Shown in pieces: positions 15,368 through 23,073 of a stretch of DNA of 25,342 nucleotides. Origin of the DNA: a virus; the IMG/VR virus record IMGVR_UViG_3300044954_000152, positions 1 through 25,342 of that record. One strand, 5' to 3'. Position numbers and translations under genes: made by a program. The notes beneath the pieces are model-generated. The model was not told the origin of the DNA. It saw nothing but the letters and a program-made list of their open reading frames with translations, and did not search any database. Every line of letters begins with the position of its first letter. Position 1 is the stretch's first letter.

Positions 15368-16402
15368 ATGACAATCAAATTATCCGACTTAAAAAGAATT
15401 ATACGGGAATCCGTAGATGAAGCAATTGATGAAATGTATGGTTCAAAGGGGACAGATATATCCGGTAAAGGACAAACCTCTGTGGACGACTTGTTTAATA
15501 ACGGAAGTATGGTGGTGGCTTTCTCGGACATAGAAGACATTGCATACGTCTTGGAACACGATGCAGCAGACGCAGAGAAGTTGTATCAACATCTGCTTGA
15601 TTATGCTGAAAAGTCCGCAGCTGAATTTGGTTATACGAAAGATGTTCGTGGAGATTTCTTTTCAAAACAATCGTCTTCAAGCAAGAGTCCGGTTAGGGTA
15701 GATGACGACGGATTTGCAGGAAACACCGAACTCCAGGAAGGCAAGCTCGCCACGTTAAAGAAGCTCATATTTGAGGCGATAGAAGAGATAAAGGCGGAAT
15801 CAAAATCCGTCGAGGAAGATATGAAGTCGGTATCACGAGTTCTCAAAGAACACAATAAGCTGTTGTCTTTGAAGAAGAATAAAGCAGGACACTATGAAGT
15901 ATCTGGATGCTCTCCTACTCAAATAGAAATTCGTCCGATGATGAAAGATTCGTATGATGTGATTTTCATAAAGAACGGAACTGACCGGGAGAAAAAGATG
16001 AATTTGAACGCAAAAGGAGTCAGAGATTTCTTGAAGAAGAAGTTGGAAGATGATCTCGGATATACACAAGTGACATACAACCAAGCCGCAACTCAGGTTT
16101 CAGATGAAACGTCGAAGTCGAAGGGATTGCCTGATTCAAGTCTTGATAACTTCAAAACCGTCGAAGACAAAAAGACAAAAGACAAGGATTTTAATGAATC
16201 CGAAGTTAAAGATGAAAAAGACCTTCCAGAGAAGCCTATGTCTGAAGTAGGCAAGATCAAAACTCAATCCGACCATGACGGTGATAAAGGTAAAGCAAAA
16301 TACGTTTTCCCAAAACAAAACAAAGAGGAAAAGTCGCACGTCGTGAAGGGTGGAAAAGGTAAAGAGTTGAAATTGCCTTTGAAGAAAATAAAGAAAAAGT
16401 GA
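15368..16402 (+). CDS. Charged protein of unknown function with duplicated N-terminal helix
   Basis: 344 residues from ATG 15368. It opens with an amphipathic helix KLSDLKRIIRESVDEAIDE (4-22) of a kind found at the start of several phage structural proteins. A similar helix, KLATLKKLIFEAIEEIKAE, recurs at 126-144, so the unit is duplicated. Residues ~150-240 may fold (NKAGHYEVSG, IEIRPMMKDSYDVIFIKNG), while the last ~100 are Lys/Glu/Asp-rich low complexity, probably disordered and ending in a basic KLPLKKIKKK. No signal or membrane segment. A virion-assembly or scaffold-like part is a guess. It is followed by its own promoter-bearing gap. Confidence 0.75.
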   Translation: MTIKLSDLKRIIRESVDEAIDEMYGSKGTDISGKGQTSVDDLFNNGSMVVAFSDIEDIAYVLEHDAADAEKLYQHLLDYAEKSAAEFGYTKDVRGDFFSKQSSSSKSPVRVDDDGFAGNTELQEGKLATLKKLIFEAIEEIKAESKSVEEDMKSVSRVLKEHNKLLSLKKNKAGHYEVSGCSPTQIEIRPMMKDSYDVIFIKNGTDREKKMNLNAKGVRDFLKKKLEDDLGYTQVTYNQAATQVSDETSKSKGLPDSSLDNFKTVEDKKTKDKDFNESEVKDEKDLPEKPMSEVGKIKTQSDHDGDKGKAKYVFPKQNKEEKSHVVKGGKGKELKLPLKKIKKK

Positions 16403-16418
16403 TTTAATTTAATCACAG

Positions 16419-16446
16419 TTGACTTATTTTTGATCTGTGATATGTT
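16419..16446 (+). promoter_or_regulatory. Sigma70-like promoter for the AAA+/VWA operon
   Basis: TTGACT (16419-16424), 16 bases, TATGTT (16441-16446). Transcription would begin near 16453, so the ATG at 16454 would be on an almost leaderless message. The TTGACTTATTT start is shared with the SSB promoter. Confidence 0.55.
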
Positions 16447-16453
16447 GGTGGTG

Positions 16454-17419
16454 ATGGAACCTACTGACATTAAAAAACGGCTAAAAGCCCTCGTTTCCAA
16501 AAAGCCTGACACGCTCATCATTAGTGATTTGAAGTGGAAGTATTTGTGTAGAAACGTGATTCGTGGAAAAAACATCCTTATCTTGGGTCCAACTGGTTGT
16601 GGAAAAACCCTAGCGGTAAATAGCGTGGGAAAACTGTTTGTTCCTGATGAAAATTATTTTTGTTTCAATTTAGGAAGCACCCAAGATGCCCGGGTTTCTC
16701 TAATAGGAAATACCAATTTTGACAAAGCCACGGGGACGGTATTTAATGAATCCAAATTCGTTTCGGCCATCCGGACGGAGAATGCAATAATTCTGTTGGA
16801 TGAAATTTCTAGAGCGCATCCGGATGCATGGAACATATTAATGTCCGTTTTGGACCCTATTCAGAGATACTTGAGACTGGATGAACACCGTGAGGGTGAA
16901 ATTGTGAAGGTGGCTAAAGGGGTTACTTTCCTCGCCACCGCTAACGTAGGAAACGAATATACATCCACTAAAGTAATGGATCGTGCTTTATTGAACCGAT
17001 TTAATGTGAAAATCGAAATGGAACCATTGGGACTTTCGGATGAATTCAATTTGTTGAAAAATAGACTGTCAATCACAGACGAAACCGAGTTGGAGACGCT
17101 TAATGCTCTGCTTAAAATTTGTGAACACACCAGAAACGAAATCAAAAAACCAGAATCTAAATTGTCGAATTTCATTTCTACAAGAGATGCGGTTGAGATG
17201 GCGGAATTGATAGTTGATGGGTTCTCATTGGTGGAGATCGCTGAGAATGTCATATATCCTAATTTTGAGGCAGATGGTGGAGTCGATAGTGAAAGAACGT
17301 TTGTAAAACAGATAGTCCAGAAATACGTGGCTGCCCCAAATCTGCCTAAGACGTTGTTCCCATCTTCCGGAGGCACGGCTGCTTCTACTCCGGTACCGGA
17401 TTCAAAGGTTCCATTTTAA
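16454..17419 (+). CDS. MoxR/CobS-like AAA+ ATPase
   Basis: 321 residues from ATG 16454; earlier in-frame starts (16430 TTG, 16442 ATG) overlap the promoter. Walker A GPTGCGKT (45-52), Walker B AIILLDEISR (D116, E117), sensor-1 FLATANVGN (N164) and RALLNRF (R177, R182) make a complete AAA+ motor. The insert after Walker B and the order of motifs fit the MoxR/CbbQ/CobS clade, whose members work with a VWA partner to remodel or insert metal into a target. The partner gene starts three bases downstream. In cyanophages a relative is annotated cobS (cobalt chelatase). It could therefore act on cobalamin metabolism or as a protein chaperone; sequence alone does not decide. Confidence 0.85.
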   Translation: MEPTDIKKRLKALVSKKPDTLIISDLKWKYLCRNVIRGKNILILGPTGCGKTLAVNSVGKLFVPDENYFCFNLGSTQDARVSLIGNTNFDKATGTVFNESKFVSAIRTENAIILLDEISRAHPDAWNILMSVLDPIQRYLRLDEHREGEIVKVAKGVTFLATANVGNEYTSTKVMDRALLNRFNVKIEMEPLGLSDEFNLLKNRLSITDETELETLNALLKICEHTRNEIKKPESKLSNFISTRDAVEMAELIVDGFSLVEIAENVIYPNFEADGGVDSERTFVKQIVQKYVAAPNLPKTLFPSSGGTAASTPVPDSKVPF

Positions 17420-17422
17420 CGT

Positions 17423-19534
17423 GTGAATACAGTACATTCAGATTTTTGGTTGCCTGACATTGTAGAATCTGACGGAGATTCACTTGAATACGTTCATTTG
17501 ATAAGATTGGCACAGAACAAACGTGCGATAAGTAACTTTGTCAACATACTTACGCAGAGAAATATACCTGTATATTTTAACACAAAGGATAAAAACGTTA
17601 CGGATGGTGAGGTCATATATCTTTCTCCTAAACTTCAAACCCGGAAAGATTTCGATGTCGCAGTGGGATTATCTTTACATGAAGCTGCGCATATAGTTGA
17701 AAGTGATTTCACGATACTAAAAACTTTATGGCAACGAACGCCTAGAAAACTGTATGACGCAGCAATAAAACACAACATAGACAAATCTAACATAGTCAAA
17801 TTTTTAAAAACTATGTTGAACTATGTAGAAGATCGTTACATAGATTCAATGATTTATAGAGATGCTCCTGGCTACAGAGGATATTACATTGCTTTATACG
17901 AAAATTACTTTAACTCGCCAATAAATTCTGTCGCACTGAAATCCAATGTATACAGATTTCCAAGTATCGCTGCTTACGAGTTTCGTATATTAAATTTTAC
18001 CCATCCAGATTCGGATTTATCTGCTTTGCCGGAGTTGGATGTAATTTATAAATTAATCGATTTACCTAACATACTTCGGCTTAAAACCCCTAATGACCGA
18101 TTTTTGATTGCAGTGGAAATGTGTGAAATTGTATTGAAAAATATAGGTAAAGAAGACAGTAAAAAGAAATCGTCAGATTCACAAGACCAGTCTAATAAAA
18201 ATGGAAAGTCTGATGAAATCGCGAAATCCGGTGAGAATGGTGAAAAAGGTGCCGGTGCTGGTGAAGAGAATGGTGAAAGTTCGGATGAACCAGCCGCCGC
18301 GGATGGTGAAAAAACAAAGGAACCGGATGGTTCCGATGACGTGTTGGGAGGATCCCAAGCCGAATCTACTGTTTCATCGGAAGATAACGCCTCGTCCGAC
18401 CCCAATGATTTAGAAACCGGAAAAGGAGACGTATCGGGAATAAATGAAGACAAGCTTGACAAGGCAATAAAAAAACAAAAAGATTTCGTAAACGGAACCC
18501 TGCGACTTCCTGTGTTGAACGATAAAGATGCAACTACAGTTTCTTCTATAGAAAATAGCGGAATGAGTTTAATCCGAGTAGGAAAATCACTTACCGGAGA
18601 GGGAAACGGTTTAGATGGAATTGAATGTGTGGTTGTAAAAAAACTTACTGACGAACTTTTAAATGACCCTTCGTTTCCGATGTATACGATGAATTTACCG
18701 GTATTTAATATAAATTCAAATCCAAATGAGGCAGCTGTATCCGATGGGTTGGTTTTAGGCAGGCTTCTCGGAAAAAAGTTACAAATACGTGATGAAGAAC
18801 GTATAACAAAGTATAATAGACAAAGATGTGGAAAGATTGATAGACGAATTTTATCGGAGATCGGCCACGATTATTACAATATATTCTACACGGTTAAATC
18901 AGACAAATTTAATAAAATTTCGTTACATATCTCAGTTGACGCTAGTGCATCAATGGCAGGGAAAAAGTGGAGAAAAACCGTAACGTCCGTAGTTGCCATC
19001 TGTAAGGCTGCTTCGATGACGACCAACATAAAAACCTCAGTCAGTCTAAGAACGTCGATTGTGACGAAATCTTCTGGTACACTTCCTTATATTGTTATTG
19101 CATACGACTCAACGAAGGATTCTATAATCACGCTCGCGGAAAGATTTAGAAAATTATCACCCAATCATACAACTCCGGAAGGACTTGCGTTTGAGGCGAT
19201 AATGGATTCTATTCCAAATAAACTGAACATGGATGAAGACCACTATTTCCTTAATTTTTCTGATGGAGAACCGTGTTTTTCTACAGTGGTATCTGATACA
19301 CCATTTCTTTATACAAAAGAACCTGCGGTAGAACATACCAGAAAACAAGTTTTAAAAATAAAACAGAAGGGGTATAGGGTACTTTCATACTTTATAGAAG
19401 ATGAATCTAATCATAGACCGGACCTCAAAACAAACTTTGAAAGAATGTATGGAAAAAATGCTGCTTTTGTTGACGTTAATAATATAACCAAAATAGCAAA
19501 CACGTTGAATGCTATGTTTTTAGAAAAAGATTAA
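17423..19534 (+). CDS. CobT-like VWA-domain protein with zincin motif
   Basis: 703 residues from GTG 17423, three bases after the AAA+ stop. Three parts: an N-terminal domain with LHEAAHIVE (HExxH, 86-90) and NYVEDRYID (E136), which looks like a metallopeptidase-type zinc site; an acidic, Gly/Ser/Glu-rich linker (about 243-340); and a C-terminal VWA domain with intact MIDAS residues, DASAS (D506, S508, S510), TTPEG (T584) and NFSDGEP (D615). The stretch before the VWA, LLGKKLQIRDEERITKYNR then GKIDRRI, is like that in CobT. Such proteins are the substrate-binding partners of MoxR/CobS ATPases. Whether the zinc site cleaves a peptide bond, or only binds metal, is unknown. Confidence 0.85.
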   Translation: MNTVHSDFWLPDIVESDGDSLEYVHLIRLAQNKRAISNFVNILTQRNIPVYFNTKDKNVTDGEVIYLSPKLQTRKDFDVAVGLSLHEAAHIVESDFTILKTLWQRTPRKLYDAAIKHNIDKSNIVKFLKTMLNYVEDRYIDSMIYRDAPGYRGYYIALYENYFNSPINSVALKSNVYRFPSIAAYEFRILNFTHPDSDLSALPELDVIYKLIDLPNILRLKTPNDRFLIAVEMCEIVLKNIGKEDSKKKSSDSQDQSNKNGKSDEIAKSGENGEKGAGAGEENGESSDEPAAADGEKTKEPDGSDDVLGGSQAESTVSSEDNASSDPNDLETGKGDVSGINEDKLDKAIKKQKDFVNGTLRLPVLNDKDATTVSSIENSGMSLIRVGKSLTGEGNGLDGIECVVVKKLTDELLNDPSFPMYTMNLPVFNINSNPNEAAVSDGLVLGRLLGKKLQIRDEERITKYNRQRCGKIDRRILSEIGHDYYNIFYTVKSDKFNKISLHISVDASASMAGKKWRKTVTSVVAICKAASMTTNIKTSVSLRTSIVTKSSGTLPYIVIAYDSTKDSIITLAERFRKLSPNHTTPEGLAFEAIMDSIPNKLNMDEDHYFLNFSDGEPCFSTVVSDTPFLYTKEPAVEHTRKQVLKIKQKGYRVLSYFIEDESNHRPDLKTNFERMYGKNAAFVDVNNITKIANTLNAMFLEKD

Positions 19535-19552
19535 CTTTTTTAATTTTAACTG

Positions 19553-19580
19553 TTGACATGACAAAATCTTATGGTAATCT
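19553..19580 (+). promoter_or_regulatory. Sigma70-like promoter for the 19605 gene
   Basis: TTGACA (19553-19558), 16 bases, TGG-TAATCT (extended -10, hexamer 19575-19580). Start would be near 19587, giving an ~18-base leader that holds TAGGAT, a possible ribosome binding site, before ATG 19605. Confidence 0.6.
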
Positions 19581-19604
19581 TGTAATTGTAGGATAAAAAC
19601 AAAT

Positions 19605-20009
19605 ATGAAAAATACAAACACAAATACACAACCAACAGGCTCAACCTCAACTAAGACGGGTCGCAAGAACCGAACCAAGTTAACTGAGGTGTTGCCTGAG
19701 AGTGGATTTTATACAAACGAAATGCTTTTTGCTTTGAACAAATCCTTCAAAGAAATCACTCTCCGCGTGAGAGTGAAGAAGCTCGTTGAATCGGGGAAGG
19801 TTTTGGAAGTTGGCACATTGCACCAACCGAAGGGCCGGCCCGCCATTGTTATGGCCACCGCTCCTGTCAGTAAGGAAACTTGGGCGAAGATTGCCGCTGC
19901 CGGTGTTCTCTTGAATGAGAAGTATTCCGTTAATGTGGTTTCCATCGGAAACACCGAAAACACCACTGAGACTGCTGCTGTTTCGACCACCGATTTAGTT
20001 TCGGCCTAA
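19605..20009 (+). CDS. Small winged-helix-like DNA-binding protein
   Basis: 134 residues. The N-terminal 27 residues are Asn/Thr-rich and then basic. A helix-turn-helix with wing is suggested by SGFYTNEMLFALNKSF, LRVRVKKLVESGKVLEVG and the hairpin PKGRPAIVMATAP. The remaining tail (from ~95) is Ala/Thr/Val-rich without clear structure. It has its own promoter, ribosome binding site and terminator, so it is monocistronic, and its codons are richer in C and G than most neighbours, which suggests strong expression. A transcription regulator or nucleoid-type protein is likely; its target is unknown. Confidence 0.72.
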   Translation: MKNTNTNTQPTGSTSTKTGRKNRTKLTEVLPESGFYTNEMLFALNKSFKEITLRVRVKKLVESGKVLEVGTLHQPKGRPAIVMATAPVSKETWAKIAAAGVLLNEKYSVNVVSIGNTENTTETAAVSTTDLVSA

Positions 20010-20031
20010 TACATAACTAAAATCACGAAGA

Positions 20032-20062
20032 AAAGGGACACATTAGTGTCCCTTTCTTTTTT
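20032..20062. terminator. Bidirectional terminator between 19605 and 20043 genes
   Basis: A 10-base-pair stem AAAGGGACAC / GTGTCCCTTT (20032-20041 with 20046-20055), ATTA loop, followed by CTTTTTT on the plus strand and TTTTC on the minus strand. The minus-strand gene's stop codon (20043-20045) lies in the loop. Confidence 0.85.
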
Positions 20063-20276
20063 CATATATTTTACCAATTTTTATATAATCCTCGTTGGTT
20101 GTATAGTAATTTATCCTTATTGTCGTGGGGAGATTCTTAATGACTGCGGCCACCCGATTCTTACTACCGTATATGATTGGTTGATTTAGTTCTGAGTCAA
20201 ATAAAACGCAATTCGTTGCGTCAATTTCTATATAATGAAACAGCGTTTCTTTTGTGTTGATTTTCTTGAAAGTCAT
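20043..20276 (-). CDS. Small unknown protein on the minus strand
   Basis: 77 residues, ATG at 20276. No known motif, no membrane segment; the composition is mixed with strands such as HYIEIDATNCVLFD and TIRINYYT, and a basic end KIYEKRKGH. It is supported as a gene by its own ATACTTATT motif 12 bases before the start and by the convergent terminator. It is divergent from the DruA-like gene at 20296. Confidence 0.6.
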   Translation of the reverse strand: MTFKKINTKETLFHYIEIDATNCVLFDSELNQPIIYGSKNRVAAVIKNLPTTIRINYYTTNEDYIKIGKIYEKRKGH

Positions 20277-20282
20277 GGTAGT

Positions 20283-20297
20283 GTTATTAATAAGTAT
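20283..20297 (-). promoter_or_regulatory. ATACTTATTAATAAC motif between divergent genes
   Basis: On the minus strand it reads ATACTTATTAATAAC, nearly the same as at 13881. The core TTATTAATAA is palindromic, so it could fire towards both the 20043-20276 gene and the 20296 gene, whose ATG lies inside the site. Confidence 0.45.
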
Positions 20298-21477
20298 GAG
20301 TTCTCCTAACGATTTTTTTGATGTAGTTGAGTTTGATTACGAAAAGGAAAAATCCGCATTTTTAAACAACATGAATATGTTGAAAAATATGGATGTGCAT
20401 GAACAGACATTTTATAAGAAGTGGTATGAACTTCAATTTTATAGAAGCCTAATCTCAAATTCATCCGTCACCAAATCTAAAATATGGAAACCGAGTGACA
20501 TAAATGATGAAAAACTTACGGTGGCTCAAATAGAATCCATGTCGCCTACAATAGAACTCGCCACCGAATTATCGGAAAATGACTGGCTAATGATGCGACT
20601 TTTTTGCCATACAATGGAATTTAGTCAGACACCCGGAAGATTCTTGAGATTTATAGTTCACGATGGCAGTGAGGAGAAACGGTTATTGGGTGGAATATCC
20701 ATTTCAAGTGACGTTATTGCGATAACTGACCGAGACAAATATATCGGTTGGACTGCTGACGATAAATTGAAGGGAGTCAAACGTATAAATAACAGCGCAA
20801 TAGGAAGTTGCATAATGTCTACTCAACCATTTGGTTATAATTTTCTTGGAGGAAAGCTCGCCGCGTGTTTGGTGACAACCGAACCCGTTCGTTCGGTTTG
20901 GAAGAAACAATACGGTGTTATAATGGCTGGAATGACTACCACCAGTTTATACGGAAGTTATAGTATGTATAATAGTTTAAAGTGGTGGCATAAATGTGGA
21001 ACAAGTGCGGGAAAAATGCCCATAAAACCCGACGACGCTGTTTATGAAGTCTGGCATCATTGGCTTCAAAAGAATCATCCAAAAGAATATGCTTCAATGA
21101 TGGAACAGAAGCCCGGAGTTTCCGGCCCAGTCACAGGAGCAAAACAAAGGGTAATTTCAAGAATATTCAGTGAGTTGGGAATCAAAAGCAGTGACTACGT
21201 TCACGGATTTGAACGCGGGACGTATTACAGTTCTTTCTACGAAAATACTAAGGAGTTTTTGTGTAATAAAATCAAAGAAGAAGACCTTAAAATTAAACCA
21301 CTATTTGAATCGGGCAGGGAAGGAATCGTTGAGTGGTGGAGGCCTAAAGCCATAGAGAGATATAAGAAACTGAAGTCGGAGGGTAAACTTAAATCCGACG
21401 TTCTTTATTACAATGACATGATAGGAATGTCATATAAACAAGCTAAGGAGAAATACTTAAATGAAGTCGGAAGATAA
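20296..21477 (+). CDS. DruA-like (DUF4338-related) protein
   Basis: 393 residues from ATG 20296; a TTG at 20254 would overlap the divergent gene. Residues 116-152 carry RFLRFIVHDG, LLGGISISSDVIAITDRDKYIGW, matching the start of the DUF4338/DruA domain (fold with RD-x-x-IGW signature). PFGYNFLGGKLAA (178-190) takes the place of the usual vpNLAS helix, and GMTTTSLYGSYSMYNSLKWWHKCGTSAGK (212-240) fits its closing Gly-x-x-Tyr...Trp...Gly-T-x-G. An N-terminal helical part (1-110) and a C-terminal ~150 residues are extra. DruA is a component of the Druantia anti-phage system with unknown chemistry; in a phage this may be for DNA modification or counter-defence. It overlaps the next gene by 17 bases. 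Confidence 0.72.
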   Translation: MSSPNDFFDVVEFDYEKEKSAFLNNMNMLKNMDVHEQTFYKKWYELQFYRSLISNSSVTKSKIWKPSDINDEKLTVAQIESMSPTIELATELSENDWLMMRLFCHTMEFSQTPGRFLRFIVHDGSEEKRLLGGISISSDVIAITDRDKYIGWTADDKLKGVKRINNSAIGSCIMSTQPFGYNFLGGKLAACLVTTEPVRSVWKKQYGVIMAGMTTTSLYGSYSMYNSLKWWHKCGTSAGKMPIKPDDAVYEVWHHWLQKNHPKEYASMMEQKPGVSGPVTGAKQRVISRIFSELGIKSSDYVHGFERGTYYSSFYENTKEFLCNKIKEEDLKIKPLFESGREGIVEWWRPKAIERYKKLKSEGKLKSDVLYYNDMIGMSYKQAKEKYLNEVGR

Positions 21478-21865
21478 GAAAAACATCAAAATAAAAGAAC
21501 TCGGAGACGAGTCAACAGTTTTCATTTCTGAGAATGGTATAAGACTTGCTCAAGGATATAACAGAGTAGTTTTTGGTGGCCGAGGCGCTTATGTGGAGTT
21601 TTCGCCGAAACATATGTGTTTGAAAAATATCCATATACCAGAAAATCAGTTATTTAGATTGAGTGATTTGAGGATATATTACATAGAATTTAGAAGCAGC
21701 GATGAATCCAACGTCAAGATATACTATCAAATGAAAACTGTGGCATACGCTGATTATAAGATAGGTATGTTTTATATGTGCCCGACCCAAATTTATCTTT
21801 TAGACGGAACGGTTGTATTGAATAGATTGGTTGAAAATGAAAAGAGTGTAGAATTTTTTGAATGA
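21461..21865 (+). CDS. Conserved small phage protein, unknown function
   Basis: 134 residues, starting inside the end of the DruA-like gene (17-base overlap), so probably co-translated. Beta-rich with RVVFGGRGAYVEF, IYYIEFRSSD, VKIYYQMKTVAYADY and GMFYMC. The RGAYVEF and VAYADYK pattern is one I associate with uncharacterised phage proteins; no function known to me. It ends three bases before the metallo-beta-lactamase gene, so the three genes form a unit. Confidence 0.72.
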   Translation: MKSEDKKNIKIKELGDESTVFISENGIRLAQGYNRVVFGGRGAYVEFSPKHMCLKNIHIPENQLFRLSDLRIYYIEFRSSDESNVKIYYQMKTVAYADYKIGMFYMCPTQIYLLDGTVVLNRLVENEKSVEFFE

Positions 21866-21868
21866 CCT

Positions 21869-22723
21869 ATGAATACTATAGAACTGAATAAATCCAATGA
21901 AGGTGTAATGGAACAAATAAAGAGACACAGCTTTGACGGGCTTGTTCTGTGTTTTGCTGGAGTAGGTTCTGCCTGGGCGAGAAAAAACGCCAACACCAGT
22001 TTAATCATTGCAAAAGAAGGAAAGACTATTCTCGTTGATATCGGAACAAATATTCCAATCGAATTGGAAAGAATGGGGGTAAATTTATTGGATTTCGACT
22101 ACTATCATTTCACACACTCACACGCAGACCATGTTGGCGGCGTCGAAGAACTTCTTTTAAAGATGAGATATATTAAGAGAAAGAAGGCCAAAGTAATAAT
22201 CACAAACGAATATCAACAGACTTTGTGGAACGAAACTCTAAAAGGAGGGTGTGAGATAAACGAGAACGGATTGCTCAGGTTCACCGATTTGGTGGAAGTA
22301 ATTCGTCCAAACTGGGAGGCCGGCCAACCGAGAGAAAAATATCATATAAAGTTGGACGGAATTTTGGATTTTGAAATTTTTAGAACTTTCCATGTTCCGG
22401 GTGATGTAAACAGTTGGGAAAAGGCGTTTTGGTCGACCGGATTGGTGTTGGATAACCGAACGGTGTTTACCGCTGACACCAGATTTGATTTGAGTATATT
22501 TGAACATATAGACTTCTCTAATATAGAGTCGATATTCCACGACTGTCAGCTATCTGGTATGGGAACAGTCCACGCCACTTATGAGGAACTGACGAGATTA
22601 TTGCCGTCTTACAAACACAGAATGTATTTGACCCATTACGGAGATAATTTTGATGGATTTAATCCAGAACAGGACGAGTTCGCCGGGTTCGCAAAATCGT
22701 GGACAATATATAAATTCAACTAA
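21869..22723 (+). CDS. Metallo-beta-lactamase-fold hydrolase (RNase Z/phosphodiesterase-like)
   Basis: 284 residues. The metal site is complete: THSHADHVGG (H83, H85, D87, H88), FHVPGD (H175), TADTRFD (D203) and LTHYGD (H256), so two zinc-type ions should bind. FAGVGSAW and ILVDIGT are the opening strands of RNase Z-like members. In that clade substrates are phosphodiesters, including tRNA ends and cyclic nucleotides. Phage members such as Apyc1 cleave cyclic CMP/UMP to block Pycsar immunity; this gene could be such a protein, but the activity cannot be read from the motif. It stands directly behind a DruA-like gene, fitting a counter-defence cluster. Confidence 0.82.
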   Translation: MNTIELNKSNEGVMEQIKRHSFDGLVLCFAGVGSAWARKNANTSLIIAKEGKTILVDIGTNIPIELERMGVNLLDFDYYHFTHSHADHVGGVEELLLKMRYIKRKKAKVIITNEYQQTLWNETLKGGCEINENGLLRFTDLVEVIRPNWEAGQPREKYHIKLDGILDFEIFRTFHVPGDVNSWEKAFWSTGLVLDNRTVFTADTRFDLSIFEHIDFSNIESIFHDCQLSGMGTVHATYEELTRLLPSYKHRMYLTHYGDNFDGFNPEQDEFAGFAKSWTIYKFN

Positions 22724-22751
22724 TATAAAAAACAAATTCTGAAAAATGATG

Positions 22752-22780
22752 TTGACAGTTTAGTGTATTGGGATTAAAGT
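22752..22780 (+). promoter_or_regulatory. Sigma70-like promoter for the 22845 gene
   Basis: TTGACA (22752-22757), exactly 17 bases, TAAAGT (22775-22780). This is the best match to the bacterial consensus in the window; start near 22787 leaves a leader of about 58 bases. Confidence 0.65.
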
Positions 22781-22844
22781 ATTCACACAAGTTCGATGTA
22801 ACATAGTGTTAATAATCGAAAATAAAAAAACAAAACAAAAACAT

Positions 22845-23060
22845 ATGATAACTCGTAGAAACAAAAAGAACCGCACAGCGTTTGTATATGACTCCGTTGG
22901 AACCTTTGAGGCCTTCGTGTCACAGACATTTCGTGGTGCAAAGCAGGGCAACAGACTCACATTAAGAGATGGTGACGACCGCGTTGACATTTATGGCCGT
23001 GAGCTTCGTGTTTTGAGAAACGTCTTGAATAAGGCGAACGTGCTCGCTTCCCGTGCTTAA
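22845..23060 (+). CDS. Small basic protein, possible early host-takeover protein
   Basis: 71 residues from ATG 22845; a GTG at 22806 would add 13 residues rich in Lys. Strongly basic at the N-terminus (ITRRNKKNR), then an alpha/beta part with SVGTFEAFVSQ, GNRLTLRDGDDRVDIYGREL and a basic C-terminal helix. No known family recognised. It has its own sigma70-like promoter, fitting a gene read early by host RNA polymerase; such small basic phage proteins often bind host proteins or nucleic acid. Function is inferred only from size, charge and promoter. Confidence 0.65.
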   Translation: MITRRNKKNRTAFVYDSVGTFEAFVSQTFRGAKQGNRLTLRDGDDRVDIYGRELRVLRNVLNKANVLASRA

Positions 23061-23073
23061 TAAGTTGTAGTAG

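Noticed and set aside
18046-18462. Minus-strand open frame of 138 codons with Ser/Pro-rich protein
   Set aside because: Arises opposite the acidic linker of the VWA gene; composition mirrors the linker.
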